Shown one piece after another: positions 16,508 through 28,110 of a stretch of 64,000 bases of DNA (position 1 is the first letter of the stretch; each line of letters opens with the position of its first letter). The DNA is taken from positions 15,693 to 79,692 of the forward strand of contig CAWHFO010000033.1 of the NCBI GenBank assembly GCA_963828215.1. Reading direction: 5' to 3'. Below the pieces are notes generated by a model that saw nothing but the letters and a program-made list of their open reading frames with translations, did not search any database and was not told the origin of the DNA. A program made the position numbers and the translations under genes. This DNA comes from CAVTJL01 sp963828215 (GTDB lineage: Bacteria > Pseudomonadota > Alphaproteobacteria > Geminicoccales > Geminicoccaceae).

Positions 16508-17346
16508 GTGGCGCGGCCTGCCTTCAAGGGCCCGGCCGCATCCAGGGGACGAACCACGAGCCATTCGGGATTGCGGAGATCGACCGCGTCGATGTCGCGG
16601 TCGAGGATATCGCTCGTCTGCTGCGCCACCGCCAGCCGATGCCATGCGAGCTCGGCGCCGTCATCGGGCAACCTGACCTCGATACGTCCGTCGAGATAGA
16701 TGTTCCAACGGCGGTCACCCACAAAGCTCGCGGCCGTGACGTGCCGGGCGAGGTCGGGCTCGGTGGCGACCATGGCCAGCAGCCCGGGCGCCGCCCGGGG
16801 TGCATCCTCGCCGCTCAGGAGCGGCAGGTTCCGGTAGGGAGAGAGATCGTCCACGGTCAGCGCCTCGCCCGCCTGGTCGACGAGACGAATGCGGAGCCCG
16901 TCCTGCCAGAGGGCCAGCGGTCGGCGCTCCTCGAGCCGCACGAACACCGTGTCAGGCAGCTCGCGGGAGACGGTGGCGGCACGGACCCAGGGGAGCTCCT
17001 CGAGGTTTATGCGAATGGCATCAAGATCAACCGTAAGTATACTTCTCCCCAACGAGGATTCAAGCACGCGCATGACCTCCGGGCGCGACGTATGCTCCCG
17101 GCCCTCGATGAGAACCTCGCTGACGACCAGGCCCAAACGCGGCGAAGATCGCACGGCCAGGGCAACGAGCCGACGCTCGGCGGCGGCGACGCGTCCCGAG
17201 GCGACGGCGTACCACCCGGCCCCGCCGAGCGTGCCGACGATAGCGAGCGCGGCCGCGGCCCACAGGACCGGCTTCCGCCAACGCGGGGGCGGCGGGCGCC
17301 GCAGCACGTTCCGCGCCCGATGTGCCAGCCTGTTCACCTGTCGCAT
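16504..17346 (-). CDS. ftsQ: Cell division protein FtsQ
   Basis: A bitopic divisome protein of 280 residues that bridges the early ring and FtsW/FtsI. It has a cytoplasmic basic tail, one transmembrane helix at about 25-47, a POTRA domain (VLIEGREHTSRPEVMRVL) and the FtsQ beta domain. ATG 17346 overlaps the end of ddl by 13 bases. The frame is open further 5', but only within ddl. Confidence 0.94.
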   Translation of the reverse strand: MRQVNRLAHRARNVLRRPPPPRWRKPVLWAAAALAIVGTLGGAGWYAVASGRVAAAERRLVALAVRSSPRLGLVVSEVLIEGREHTSRPEVMRVLESSLGRSILTVDLDAIRINLEELPWVRAATVSRELPDTVFVRLEERRPLALWQDGLRIRLVDQAGEALTVDDLSPYRNLPLLSGEDAPRAAPGLLAMVATEPDLARHVTAASFVGDRRWNIYLDGRIEVRLPDDGAELAWHRLAVAQQTSDILDRDIDAVDLRNPEWLVVRPLDAAGPLKAGRAT

Positions 17347-18248
17347 CGGGCCTCCTCGACCAGCCCGACGACGAGGTCGGCGAAGCCGATGCCGCAATAG
17401 GCGGCCTGCTCCGGCACGAGCGAGAGCGGTGTCATGCCCGGCTGGGTATTCACCTCGAGCAAGTAGAGCCCCTCGGCATCGACGGATGCATCCCAGCGGA
17501 AGTCGGCGCGGCTGACCCCACGGCATCCGAGCACCCGGTGCGCCCGCTGCGCCCAATCGAGCGCCAGGGCATAGATCTCCTCGGGCACGGGGGCCGGGAC
17601 GAGGTGGTTGGCGAAGCCCGCCGTGTACTTGGCCCGGTAGTCATAAAAGCCCTCGTTCGGGCTGATCTCGGTGACCGCGAGCGGCCGATCGTCGAGCACG
17701 GCGACCGTGAGCTCGCGCCCCGGCACGTAGCGCTCGACCAGAACCCGCTGACCCAGATCGAGATCGTTGCGCTCGAAGATCGCTCGGGTGTCGCCGTTGG
17801 GCAGGATGAAGACGCCCACGCTCGAGCCCTCGGCGGCCGGCTTGACGACGATCGGGCCGTCGAGCGGCGGCGCGCCGTCGGCGAGCGCCGCCAAGCTGGT
17901 CTCGACCCCCTCGGGGGAACGCATGCCGACGCAGGCGAAGAGCCGCTTGGCCATGGGCTTGTCCATCGCCACCGCCGAGGCGAGGACGCCCGAATGCGTA
18001 TAGGGAATGCCGAGCAGGTCCAGCACGCCCTGGACCCGTCCATCCTCGCCGAAGCGCCCATGCAGGGCGTTGAAGCAGCAGTCGGGCTGGAGCCTCGCCA
18101 GCACCTGGGCCAGGTCCCGGCCAGCATCGACGCGGCTCACCCGATAATCGCGCTCCTCGAGCGCCCGCGCGCAGGCCTCGCCGGAAACGAGCGACACCTC
18201 CCGCTCGGCCGAGAGCCCGCCCATCAGCACGGCCACGGACCGGGTCAT
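17334..18248 (-). CDS. ddl: D-alanine--D-alanine ligase
   Basis: An ATP-grasp enzyme that joins two D-Ala residues for the peptidoglycan stem peptide. Recognisable motifs are MGGLSAEREVSL at the N terminus, NALHGRFGEDG, the ATP loop KPAAEGSSVGV, and the metal site LEVNTQPGMTPLSLVPEQA. It is 304 residues, the usual length. The start at ATG 18248 overlaps the murB stop by ATGA. A long open frame upstream in this register is antisense-like shadow within murB/murC, not part of the protein. Confidence 0.96.
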   Translation of the reverse strand: MTRSVAVLMGGLSAEREVSLVSGEACARALEERDYRVSRVDAGRDLAQVLARLQPDCCFNALHGRFGEDGRVQGVLDLLGIPYTHSGVLASAVAMDKPMAKRLFACVGMRSPEGVETSLAALADGAPPLDGPIVVKPAAEGSSVGVFILPNGDTRAIFERNDLDLGQRVLVERYVPGRELTVAVLDDRPLAVTEISPNEGFYDYRAKYTAGFANHLVPAPVPEEIYALALDWAQRAHRVLGCRGVSRADFRWDASVDAEGLYLLEVNTQPGMTPLSLVPEQAAYCGIGFADLVVGLVEEARCDR

Positions 18249-19158
18249 ACACGGGCCTCCGCGGAGGCCGGCACGCCGACCCGGAGAATCTCCCAGTCGA
18301 GCGCGATCCCGCCGGTGGCCCGCACGCGATCCCGCACCCGCTCGCCGAGACCCTCGATGTCGGCAGCGCTGGCCCCGCCCGTGTTGATCAGGAAGTTGCA
18401 ATGCTTTTCCGAGACCATGGCGGCCCCGTTCCTCAGGCCGCGGCAGCCCGCTTCGTCGATCAGCCTCCAGGCCTTCTGGCCGGGCGGGTTCTTGAAGGTG
18501 CTGCCGCCGGTGGCGACACGCAGCGGCTGCGCCGCCTCCCTCTCCTCGCGAATCGCCGCCATGCGCCGGCCGATGGCGTCGCGCTCGCCCAACACCAGGC
18601 CGAACGCCGCCCGCAGGACGACGAAATCGGGAGGAAGGGCGCTCTGTCGATAGGCGAAGGCCAGCTCGGCCGGTGTCAGACGGTGCTGCCGTCCGGCCCG
18701 ATCCAGGGCCTCGACCCAGAGCAGCCGCTCGGCCGTCTCGCCGCCGAAGGCACCGGCGTTCATGCGCACCGCGCCGCCGATCGTGCCCGGAATGCCGATC
18801 ATGAACTCGAGGCCGGAGAGCCCGGCCCGCTCCGCGGTCTGCGCCACCCTCTGGTCGAGGGCGCCGGCATGGGCGATCACCACTTGGCCCTCGACCTCGA
18901 CCCGGGCGAGCGGGCCGCCCAAGCGGAGCACGACACCAGGGAAGCCGCCGTCGCGGACAAGAAGGTTCGAGGCGACGCCGATCGGCAGGACGGACCATGC
19001 GGCATCGAGCGCCGCGAGGAATGAGGCCAGATCCGGTGCGTCGGCCGGCTGGAAGACGACGGCCGCGGGGCCGCCGACGCGGAGCCAGGTGAGCGGAGCG
19101 AGCGTCACGTCGCGCCGAATCGTGCCGCGCACCGGGGGAAGATCGCGCTGCGCCGGCG

Positions 19159-19162
<4 letters not shown>
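18245..19162 (-). CDS. murB: UDP-N-acetylenolpyruvoylglucosamine reductase MurB
   Basis: An FAD-linked enzyme that makes UDP-MurNAc using NADPH. The FAD-binding region includes the NLLVRDGGFPGVVLRL segment. The C-terminal domain has GGSTFKNP and CRGLRNGAAMVSEKHCNFLIN, whose Ser is the proton donor. The start at ATG 19162 overlaps murC by ATGA and gives 305 residues; an upstream ATG (19219) lies inside murC. Confidence 0.96.
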
Positions 19163-20579
<1,417 letters not shown>

Positions 20580-20583
<4 letters not shown>

Positions 20584-21674
20584 GGCCGCGCCCCCCGGGC
20601 CGCCAAGCCGAGAATGGCGTCCGCCAGCCGTCCGGCAGCGTCGGGATGCCGGAGCCCGGCCGCGCAGGCGGCCATCGCCCGCCGTCGCTCGGGCGCACCC
20701 ATCAGCGCCTCGAGCTCGGCGGCCAGCCGCCCGGCCGTCAGGTCCCGCTGGGCTACCAGGACGGCGGCCCCGGCCTCGGCCAGAGCGCGGGCATTGGCCG
20801 TCTGGTGGTCGTCGGCGGCATGGGGGTAGGGCACCAGCAGCGCGGGCCGCGCCAGCGCCAGCAGCTCGGCGATGGTCGAGGCGCCCGACCGGGCGATGAC
20901 GAGATCGGCCGTCGCCATGCGAGCAGGGATGTCATCGAAGAAGGCGGCCAGCTCGACCGTCTGGCCGATCGCCCGGTAGGCCTCGCGCAGCCGCTCGAGG
21001 TCCTCGGGCCGGCATTGCTGGGCCACCCGGAGAGAGCCGCGCAGCTCCGGTGCCAACAACGCCAGCGCAGCCGGCACGACGTCGCTCAGGATGCGCGCGC
21101 CCTGGCTGCCCCCAATGATGAGCAGACGGAAGCCGGCATCGGCATCGGCATCCGACGCGAGTCTTCCATCGGCGACAAAGCCCGGCCGCACCGGATTGCC
21201 GAGGACGATCGGCCGGCGCTCGCCCAGGGCCGGGACCGCGGCGGTCCGGGCGAAGCTCAGGGCGACGATCCGGGCCTGGCCGGCGATGAGGCGGTTGGCC
21301 CGGCCCAGCACTGCGTTCTGCTCGTGAATCAGGCAGGGGGTACGGCGCAGGAAGGCGGCCATCGCGGCCGGCACCGAGGCGTAGCCGCCGAAGGTGGCCG
21401 CCACCGCCGGACGCAGCCGGCGAAAGATCAAAAGGCTCTGCAGCGTGCCGCGCAGCAGGCTCGCGATGGCCCTGGCTCGGTCCAGAAGGCTGCCGCTCGG
21501 GCTCGCCGCGGCGATCGTGTGGCAGTCCTGCTCGGCCTGGGCGTAGCGGGCGCCGCGCGCGTCGGTGAGCAGGGTCACGCGGACGCCCCGCTCGCGCAAC
21601 GCCCGCATCACGGCCAGGGCCGGGAACATGTGGCCGCCCGTGCCGCCGGCGGCGACGATCACGGAAGCGGTCAC
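20580..21674 (-). CDS. murG: UDP-GlcNAc:undecaprenyl-PP-MurNAc-pentapeptide GlcNAc transferase MurG
   Basis: A membrane-associated glycosyltransferase that turns lipid I into lipid II. The N-terminal G-loop is GGTGGHMFPALAV. The C-terminal donor-binding half contains GGSQGARI and RSGASTIAELLALARPALLVPYPHAADDHQ. It is 364 residues long. The start overlaps the ftsW stop (21671) by ATGA. Confidence 0.97.
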
Positions 21675-22783
21675 TGGACCACCTCCAGCCGGGCGCCGCG
21701 CCGTGTCAGGGCCAACAGCATGCCCATCCCGAACGCGAGCGCGATCGTCGACGAGCCGCCGTAGCTGATGAAGGGCAGGGTCATGCCCTTGGTGGGGATG
21801 AGGTTGAGGTTGACGGCCATGTTGATCAGCGCCTGGAGCGCGAACTGCGAGACGAGCCCGGCGGCCGCGATCTGGACGAAGCGGTCATTGGTCTCGTTGA
21901 TCCGCCACAGGCTGCGCAGCAGCAGGGCCGCGAACAGGGAGGCTATGACGAGGCAGGCGAGGATGCCGAATTCCTCGGCCGCGGCCGCGAAGACGAAATC
22001 CGTGTGGGCGTCCGGCAGAAGGAACTTCTCGATGCCCTCGCCGGGGCCCCTGCCGAGAAGGCCTCCCGAGGCGACGGCGCGGAGCGCCATCTCCACCTGA
22101 TACCCGACCGTGTTGGGGTCGAGAAAGCTGTCGATGCGCCGCGAGACGTGCGGGAAGAGCGTGTAGGCCAGCCAGGCACCGCCGGCGCCCACGACATTGA
22201 GGCCGATCACGATGGCCCAGGGGATCCCGGCCAGGAAGAGCTGGATCGCGAAGACCAGCCCCACGACAGCGACCATGCCGAGATCGGGCTGGCTGAACAG
22301 TATGACGAGGCAGACGCCGACCGGCAGGAACGTCAGAGGCACGCCCTTCAGGCCCGGCTGGCGGGTGATCAACCGTGCCGTGACAACCGCGAGCGCCGGC
22401 TTCACGAACTCGCTTGGCTGGATGACGAGGGGGCCCAGCGCCAGCCAGCGTGTGGCCCCCTTGATGTCGGCGCCGGCGACCAGCGTCAGCAGCAACAGGC
22501 CGCCGAACAAGGCCAGCATGGCCATGGCGAGACGGAGCACCCCCAATGGCGACAGCAACGAGGTGAGGATCAGGAGCAGGGCCGCCGGCACGAGGTAGGT
22601 CAGATGCTTGAGGATGAAGTGGTCGGGGCTCACATGCAGCGTGCGGGCCACCGGGGGGCTGGCCGTGAAGACCAGGATCACGCCGATCAGTGCCAGCACG
22701 CCGAAGCCCGAGAGCGTCGCGCGGTCCACGGTCCACCACCAGGTGCCGAAGAGCGAGCGGTCGGTACGCGAGAGAAACCTCAA
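21671..22783 (-). CDS. ftsW: Septal peptidoglycan polymerase FtsW
   Basis: A SEDS-family glycosyltransferase with about ten transmembrane helices that polymerises lipid II at the septum with FtsI. Diagnostic stretches are IQPSEFVKPALAV, the VGYQVEMALRAVASGGLLGRG loop holding the catalytic region, and PFISYGGSS near the C terminus. The TTG at 22783 is the start: GGAGG lies seven bases upstream, it forms a TTGA overlap with murD, and the first residues are the conserved FLSRTDRS. This gives 370 residues. Confidence 0.95.
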   Translation of the reverse strand: MRFLSRTDRSLFGTWWWTVDRATLSGFGVLALIGVILVFTASPPVARTLHVSPDHFILKHLTYLVPAALLLILTSLLSPLGVLRLAMAMLALFGGLLLLTLVAGADIKGATRWLALGPLVIQPSEFVKPALAVVTARLITRQPGLKGVPLTFLPVGVCLVILFSQPDLGMVAVVGLVFAIQLFLAGIPWAIVIGLNVVGAGGAWLAYTLFPHVSRRIDSFLDPNTVGYQVEMALRAVASGGLLGRGPGEGIEKFLLPDAHTDFVFAAAAEEFGILACLVIASLFAALLLRSLWRINETNDRFVQIAAAGLVSQFALQALINMAVNLNLIPTKGMTLPFISYGGSSTIALAFGMGMLLALTRRGARLEVVQ

Positions 22784-24186
22784 GGCCGTGCCTCCGCGTC
22801 CGCCTCGGCCAGTCGGGCTCGTGCCCGGACGAGCTTTCTGAACGTCTCGCCGCGATGCTCGAAGCTCGTGAACTGGTCGAACGAGGCGCAGGCCGGCGCC
22901 AGGAGCACCACCGGTCGCTCGTCCCGGCTCCGCGTCGCGGCCGCGAGGGCGGCATCGAGGGCTACATCGAGCGTGCCGCAGCGCTGTACGGAAACACGAC
23001 CCTCGAGGCACTCGGCCAGCGCCTGCTCCGCCTTGCCGATCAGGTAGGCCCGGCGAACGGCGCCGAGATGCGGGAGAAGGCTCGCGAAGCCGCCTTCCTT
23101 GGCGAGGCCGCCGGCAATCCAGAAGATGGCGGGGAAAGAATCGAGGCTGCGGGCAGCGGCCTCGGGATTGGTCGCCTTGCTGTCGTTGACGACGGCCACC
23201 CGCCCGATCCGGCCGACCTCCTCCATCCGGTGCGGCAGGCCCGGGAAGGTCGCGAGGCCGCGTGCCGCGGCCTCGGAAGCGAGGCCGAGGAGCCGCACCG
23301 CCGCGTAGGCGGCGGCCGCATTCTCGTGATTATGGGTGCCCCTCAGCGAGCCGATGCCGTCGAGCGAGGCCACCGCTCGGCCGGCCCCCTCGAGCCCGTC
23401 GATCAGCAAGCCCTCGAGCACCCCGACGCCGCCCGGCACGAAATCGCTTCCGCTGACCCGGGCGACCCGCAGCCCGGCTGCCGCCAGCGCGATCGCGACC
23501 TCGCGGGAGATCGCATCGCCGATCCCCACCACGGCCGCATCCCCGGGCTGCTGATTGGCAAAGATGCGCCTCTTGGCGGCTACGTAGCCGTCGAGGCCGC
23601 CGTGGCGGTCGAGGTGGTCAGGCGTCAGGTTGAGCCACACGGCCACGTCGCAGCGCACCGTCTCGCAGAGATCGAGCTGATAGGAGGACAGCTCGAGGAC
23701 GATGGTTTCGTCCGAACGCCCGAGATCGAGGTCGAAGACCGGCCGGCCGATATTGCCGCCGAGCTGGGCCGGTCGGCCGGCTTCCCGAAGAAGGTGATGG
23801 ATCAGCGCCGCCGTCGTCGACTTGCCGTTGGTGCCGGTGACGCCGATCAGGCGGCGGGTGCCGAGGGCGGCGCAGAAAAGCTCGATGTCACCGGTCAGGG
23901 GCACGTTCGCGGCGCTCGCCGCCGCGACGATCGGGTGCGGCCGAGGATGGGTCAGCGGCACGCCCGGGCTGACGATGAGGGCGGCGAGGCCTGGGATCGA
24001 CTCACGCTCGCCGCGCCGGGCGCCCAGGGCGAGCGCCGCCTCGACCGCCTCCGGCTTGTCGTCGAAGGCCACGGCCTCGGCGCCGAGCCTGCGGAGCGCG
24101 CGCACCGCCGCGAGGCCGCTTCGGGCCATCCCCAGAACCCCGACCGGCCGGCCGGCGAAGCGCTCGAGCCCCGTCATGGCCGTCAT
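22780..24186 (-). CDS. murD: UDP-N-acetylmuramoylalanine--D-glutamate ligase MurD
   Basis: Adds D-glutamate to UDP-MurNAc-L-Ala. GVLGMARSGLA begins the nucleotide fold, the ATP loop is GTNGKSTTAALIHHLL, the metal site is ELSSYQLD, and the C-terminal domain carries VNDSKATNPEAAARSL. It is 468 residues; a second Met three codons in is an alternative start. ATG 24186 overlaps the mraY stop by ATGA. Confidence 0.96.
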   Translation of the reverse strand: MTAMTGLERFAGRPVGVLGMARSGLAAVRALRRLGAEAVAFDDKPEAVEAALALGARRGERESIPGLAALIVSPGVPLTHPRPHPIVAAASAANVPLTGDIELFCAALGTRRLIGVTGTNGKSTTAALIHHLLREAGRPAQLGGNIGRPVFDLDLGRSDETIVLELSSYQLDLCETVRCDVAVWLNLTPDHLDRHGGLDGYVAAKRRIFANQQPGDAAVVGIGDAISREVAIALAAAGLRVARVSGSDFVPGGVGVLEGLLIDGLEGAGRAVASLDGIGSLRGTHNHENAAAAYAAVRLLGLASEAAARGLATFPGLPHRMEEVGRIGRVAVVNDSKATNPEAAARSLDSFPAIFWIAGGLAKEGGFASLLPHLGAVRRAYLIGKAEQALAECLEGRVSVQRCGTLDVALDAALAAATRSRDERPVVLLAPACASFDQFTSFEHRGETFRKLVRARARLAEADAEARP

Positions 24187-25271
24187 CTCAGCTTGAGCGT
24201 CGAGAGGCCCGCGAGGGCCAGAATCGAGGCGATGATCCAGAAGCGGATGACGATCGTCGGCTCCTGCCAGCCCTTCTTCTCGAAGTGATGGTGGAGCGGG
24301 GCCATCCGGAAGACCCGTTTGCCGGTCAGCTTGAAGGAGGCGACCTGGACGATCACCGACACCGCCTCGAGCACGAAGAGGCCGCCGATGATCGCCAGCA
24401 CGAGCTCGTGCTTGACGATCACGGCCGTCGTGCCGAGAGCCCCGCCGGTCGCGAGCGAGCCCGTGTCGCCCATGAAGACCATGGCTGGCGGCGCGTTGAA
24501 CCAGAGAAAGCCCAGGGAGGCGCCAACCATGGCGCCGCAGAAGACCGCGAGCTCGCCGGCCCCGGCGACATAGGGAATGCCCAGATAGCCGGAGAAGATA
24601 AAATTGCCGACCAGATAGGCGATCAGGGCGAACGATCCGGCCGCGATCATCACCGGCACGATCGCCAGGCCATCCAGCCCGTCGGTGAGGTTCACGGCGT
24701 TGGACGATCCCACCATGACCAGGGTCGCGAAGAGCGGAAAGAACGGGCCGAGATGGATGAGCAGCCCTTTGAACACAGGGACGGCGACGCTCGTCGCCAG
24801 CGGCGGCTCGGTGAGGCGGGCGATCATCACCGCGGCGGCGAGTGCGACCGCCGCTTGGCCGACCAGTTTCAGGCGGCCCGACAACCCGCCACTCGAGCGC
24901 CGGGTGACCTTGAGATAGTCGTCGACGAAGCCGATCAGGCCATAGCCCAGGGTGACCAGCAGGACGACCCAGACGAAGCCGTTGGCGAGGTCGGCCCAGA
25001 GCAGGGTCGCGACGGTGAGGGCCAGGAGGATCAGCACGCCCCCCATGGTCGGCGTGCCCTGCTTGGTCAGCAGGTGCGACTCCGGGCCGTCGGCGCGGAT
25101 GGGCTGGCCGCCGTTCTGCTTGACCTTGAGCCAGCGGATGATGCGCGGCCCGAAGAAAAAACAGATGAAGAGGGCGGTGAGCACGGCACCACCCGAGCGG
25201 AAAGTGATGTAGCGGAAGAGATTGAAGAACGTGACGTGCTCGGCCAGGGGATAGAGGAGGTGGTAGAGCAT
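24183..25271 (-). CDS. mraY: Phospho-N-acetylmuramoyl-pentapeptide transferase MraY
   Basis: A ten-helix membrane enzyme that transfers phospho-MurNAc-pentapeptide to undecaprenyl phosphate, making lipid I. The 362 residues include the conserved FVDDYLKV (DDxxK), NAVNLTDGLDGLAI and the HHHFEKKGW histidine loop (APLHHHFEKKGWQEP). The start ATG 25271 lies just downstream of the murF stop at 25273. Confidence 0.97.
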   Translation of the reverse strand: MLYHLLYPLAEHVTFFNLFRYITFRSGGAVLTALFICFFFGPRIIRWLKVKQNGGQPIRADGPESHLLTKQGTPTMGGVLILLALTVATLLWADLANGFVWVVLLVTLGYGLIGFVDDYLKVTRRSSGGLSGRLKLVGQAAVALAAAVMIARLTEPPLATSVAVPVFKGLLIHLGPFFPLFATLVMVGSSNAVNLTDGLDGLAIVPVMIAAGSFALIAYLVGNFIFSGYLGIPYVAGAGELAVFCGAMVGASLGFLWFNAPPAMVFMGDTGSLATGGALGTTAVIVKHELVLAIIGGLFVLEAVSVIVQVASFKLTGKRVFRMAPLHHHFEKKGWQEPTIVIRFWIIASILALAGLSTLKLR

Positions 25272-25272
25272 C

Positions 25273-26677
25273 TCAGGTCCCGGCCTTTCCGGCCGCTGCC
25301 GGCTCGACGGCCTCGAGGGCGGCGATCAGCGCCGCCATGCGGCTGCCGAGCGAGCCCTTGACCAGCAGCACGTCGCCATCGCGCAGCGCCGCTCGGAGAG
25401 GTGCCGCGAGCGCCGTGGAACTCGCCACCGTGCGCGCCCTGCCGGCAGGCCGGCAGGGCCGCCGACAGCTCCGCCATCAGCGGGCCGCACGTGAAGACCT
25501 GGTCGACCCCCGCCGCCTCCACCTCGGCCGCAAGATCGGCATGAAGGCGGGGTGCCTCGGGCCCGAGCTCGAGCATGTCGCCGAGGGCGGCGAGCCGACG
25601 GCCGGGCACCGTGCCGAGAACGGCGAGCGCGGCTCGCATGGAGGACGGATTGGCGTTGTAGCTTTCGTCGATGAGCGTCACCGAGCCGCCCGGGACGGGA
25701 AGGCGGCGACGCTTGCCCCGACCGGAAAGCGCCTCGAGAGTCCCGAGACGCGAGGCCAGCGCCGGCGCATCGAGCTCCAACGCGTCGCAGACGGCGAGCA
25801 CCGCCAGCGCGTTCATCACCCAGTGCCGACCAGGCAGCGCTACCTTGAAGCCGACACCGTCGCCGCTCCGCACGGCGAGGACGTCGCTGCCGTCGGCCCG
25901 GAGGTCGGCATCGACGAGACGCCAGTCGGCGTCCAGATGGGCACCGAAAGTCAGGATGCGCCCCGCGCCGGCCCGCTCCGCGCCGGCGAGGAGCCGCGGG
26001 AACTGCTCGCTGTCGCGTGGCAGAACCGCGATACCGCCCGCCTCGAGGCCCGCGAAGATCTCGGCCTTGGCGTCGGCGATCGCCTCGATCGAGCCCAGGA
26101 ACTCGAGATGGGCGGGCGCTATCCAGGTAATGGCGGCGACGTGCGGCCGGACCTGCCGCGTGAGCGCCTCGATCTCACCCGCGTGGTTCATGCCCATCTC
26201 GAAGACGCCAAAGCGCGCCTCCCGGGGCAGGCGGGCCAGGGACAGCGGAACGCCCCAATGATTGTTGTGGCTGGCCGCGCTGCCGTGTGTCGGGCCGGCG
26301 CTGGCCAGGACGTGGCGTAGGGCCTCCTTGGTGCTCGTCTTGCCGACGCTGCCCGTGATCCCGACAATGCGGGCGGTGCTCCGTGCGCGACCCGCGCGGC
26401 CGAGCGCCTCGAGGGCCGCCATCGTGTCCTGGACCAGGACGATCCGGGCGCCGTCGCCGACCCCATCCGGCAGGCGCGACACCATGGCCGCGGCGCCTGC
26501 GGCGAGCGCTGCCGGAACGAAGGCGTGGGCGTCGTGATGGGGCCCGCGCAGCGCCACGAAGAGGGCGCCCTGCGGCAAGGAGCGGCTGTCGATCCCGACA
26601 TCGCTCACCGCGAAATCGCCGAGGGCCCGTCCCGAAACGGCCCTGGCGGTCTCAGCCGCCGCCCACAGCGGCCTCAT
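25273..26677 (-). CDS. murF: UDP-MurNAc-tripeptide--D-Ala-D-Ala ligase MurF, with a +1 frame break
   Basis: Adds D-Ala-D-Ala to the stem peptide. The main frame has VSDVGIDSRSLPQGALFVAL, the ATP loop GSVGKTSTKEAL, the EMGMNHAGEI site and the ESYNANPSSMRAAL signature. Near residue 412 (about 25440) the frame breaks. The true C terminus continues one base out of register as DVLLVKGSLGSRMAALIAAL and ends at TGA 25273-25275. Total length is 3n+1, so one surplus base explains it. The break sits at a perfect 24-base palindrome (25436-25459). Since murF is normally essential and the reading resumes perfectly, a sequence error there is most likely. The start ATG 26677 overlaps the murE stop. Confidence 0.93.
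25436..25459. repeat. Perfect 24-base palindrome inside murF
   Basis: Two perfect 11-base arms, GCCCTGCCGGC and its reverse complement, are separated by AG. On the coding strand the same stretch also contains CTGCCGGC twice in tandem. It lies exactly where the murF frame breaks. It could be a genuine small hairpin insertion or a hairpin that caused a base-calling error. Confidence 0.85.
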
Positions 26678-28110
26678 GCGCCCTCCAGCGCGGCGACGGC
26701 CGCGCGGGCGACGGCAGCGTCGTCGAACGGCAGCGTCCGATCGCCGACGGTCTGGCCGGTCTCGTGGCCCTTGCCGGCGATCAGGAGAACATCGCCCGAC
26801 GCCAGCCCCTCGACGGCCCGACGAATGGCGTCCCGACGCTCGCCGATCTCCTCGCCGCCCGGGCAGGCGGCAAGGACCGCAGCGCGGATCAGGGCCGGAT
26901 CCTCGCCGCGAGGATTGTCGTCGGTGACGATCACGCGATCCGCGCCATGGGCTGCGGCGGCACCCATGAGCGGCCGCTTGCCCGGATCGCGATCCCCGCC
27001 CGCGCCGAAGACGACGACGAGGCGGCCGGTGGCGTGCGCCCGCAGCGCCCTCAGTGCCTGCTCGAGAGCGTCCGGCGTGTGGGCGTAGTCGACGAAGACG
27101 GCAGCACCGCTCGGATGACGCGCCACGAGCTGCATCCGCCCGGGAGCGCCCTCGACAGTGCCGAGATGTGGCAGAAGGTCCTCGACGGTCGTGCCCGAGG
27201 CGACGAGGAGGCCGATCGCCGCCAGCAGGTTCGCCGCCTGGAAGCCGCCCATCAGGGGCGAATCGAAGGCGACCCGACGGCCCAGAAGCTCCAGCTCGAG
27301 ATGCTGGCCACTTCCGTGAGGCCGCTGGTCCAGAAGCCGCAGTGCTCCGGCCCTCCGGCCGAAGTCGAGCACCTCGAGGCCGCGCTCTCGGGCGACCGCC
27401 GCCAGACGGTCGTGCTCGGGCGCATCGGTATTGAGGATCGCGGCGCCGCCGGGCGGCAGGAGCTGCTCGAACAGGCGCGCCTTGGCGCCCAGATAGGCCT
27501 CGAACGTTCCGTGATAGTCGAGGTGGTCGCGGGTCAGGTTCGTGAACGCTGCCGCGCGCAGCACCACGCCGTCGAGGCGGCGCTGGTCCAGCGCGTGACT
27601 CGAGGCCTCCATCGCCACGTGCTCGACGCCCTCCGCGGCCAGATCGGCCAGAGTGGCGTGCAGGCGCACGGGGTCCGGGGTCGTGAGCCCGCCGCTCTGT
27701 GTGCGCGCATCCACCGTGACGCCGAGCGTGCCGATGCTCGCCGCGCGCAGGCCGAGGCCCCGCCAGAGCTGATGGGCGAAGCTCACCGTCGAGGTCTTGC
27801 CGTTGGTGCCGGTCACGGCGACGACGATACGCGGCTGGCGGGCATAGAAGCGGGCGGCGGTCCGGGCCAGCGCTCGCCGCGGCTCGTCGGCGACGAGGAT
27901 CGGCACCTCGAGCCCGAGGTCGACGAGGCCCGCATCGCCCAGGATCGCCCCGGCGCCGCGGGCGAGCGCGTCGCCGACGAAGCGCCGGCCGTCCAGTCGG
28001 GCGCCGGACAGGGCCGCGAACAGCCAACCGGGCGCTATCGCCCGCGAGTCAGCGCTCAGCCCCAGCACGTCGGGATCGCCGGCGCCGACCAGGCGCACAC
28101 CCTCAGTCAC
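26674..28110 (-). CDS. murE: UDP-MurNAc-tripeptide synthetase MurE (meso-DAP type)
   Basis: Adds the third stem-peptide residue. The ATP loop is GTNGKTSTVSF, the UDP-binding segment includes LSADSRAIAPGWLFAAL, and EASSHALDQ is the metal region. The C-terminal VTDDNPRGEDP carries the DNPR motif of enzymes that use meso-diaminopimelate, consistent with a Gram-negative wall and the nearby lysA. The start is GTG 28110 (VTEGVRLV), overlapping the ftsI end by eight bases; no closer ATG exists. It is 478 residues. Confidence 0.95.
   Translation of the reverse strand: MTEGVRLVGAGDPDVLGLSADSRAIAPGWLFAALSGARLDGRRFVGDALARGAGAILGDAGLVDLGLEVPILVADEPRRALARTAARFYARQPRIVVAVTGTNGKTSTVSFAHQLWRGLGLRAASIGTLGVTVDARTQSGGLTTPDPVRLHATLADLAAEGVEHVAMEASSHALDQRRLDGVVLRAAAFTNLTRDHLDYHGTFEAYLGAKARLFEQLLPPGGAAILNTDAPEHDRLAAVARERGLEVLDFGRRAGALRLLDQRPHGSGQHLELELLGRRVAFDSPLMGGFQAANLLAAIGLLVASGTTVEDLLPHLGTVEGAPGRMQLVARHPSGAAVFVDYAHTPDALEQALRALRAHATGRLVVVFGAGGDRDPGKRPLMGAAAAHGADRVIVTDDNPRGEDPALIRAAVLAACPGGEEIGERRDAIRRAVEGLASGDVLLIAGKGHETGQTVGDRTLPFDDAAVARAAVAALEGA

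Noticed and set aside
25067..28027. Long minus-strand frame that seems to join murE, murF and mraY parts
   Set aside because: It only strings together out-of-frame murE with real murF and out-of-frame mraY; the motifs show three separate genes.
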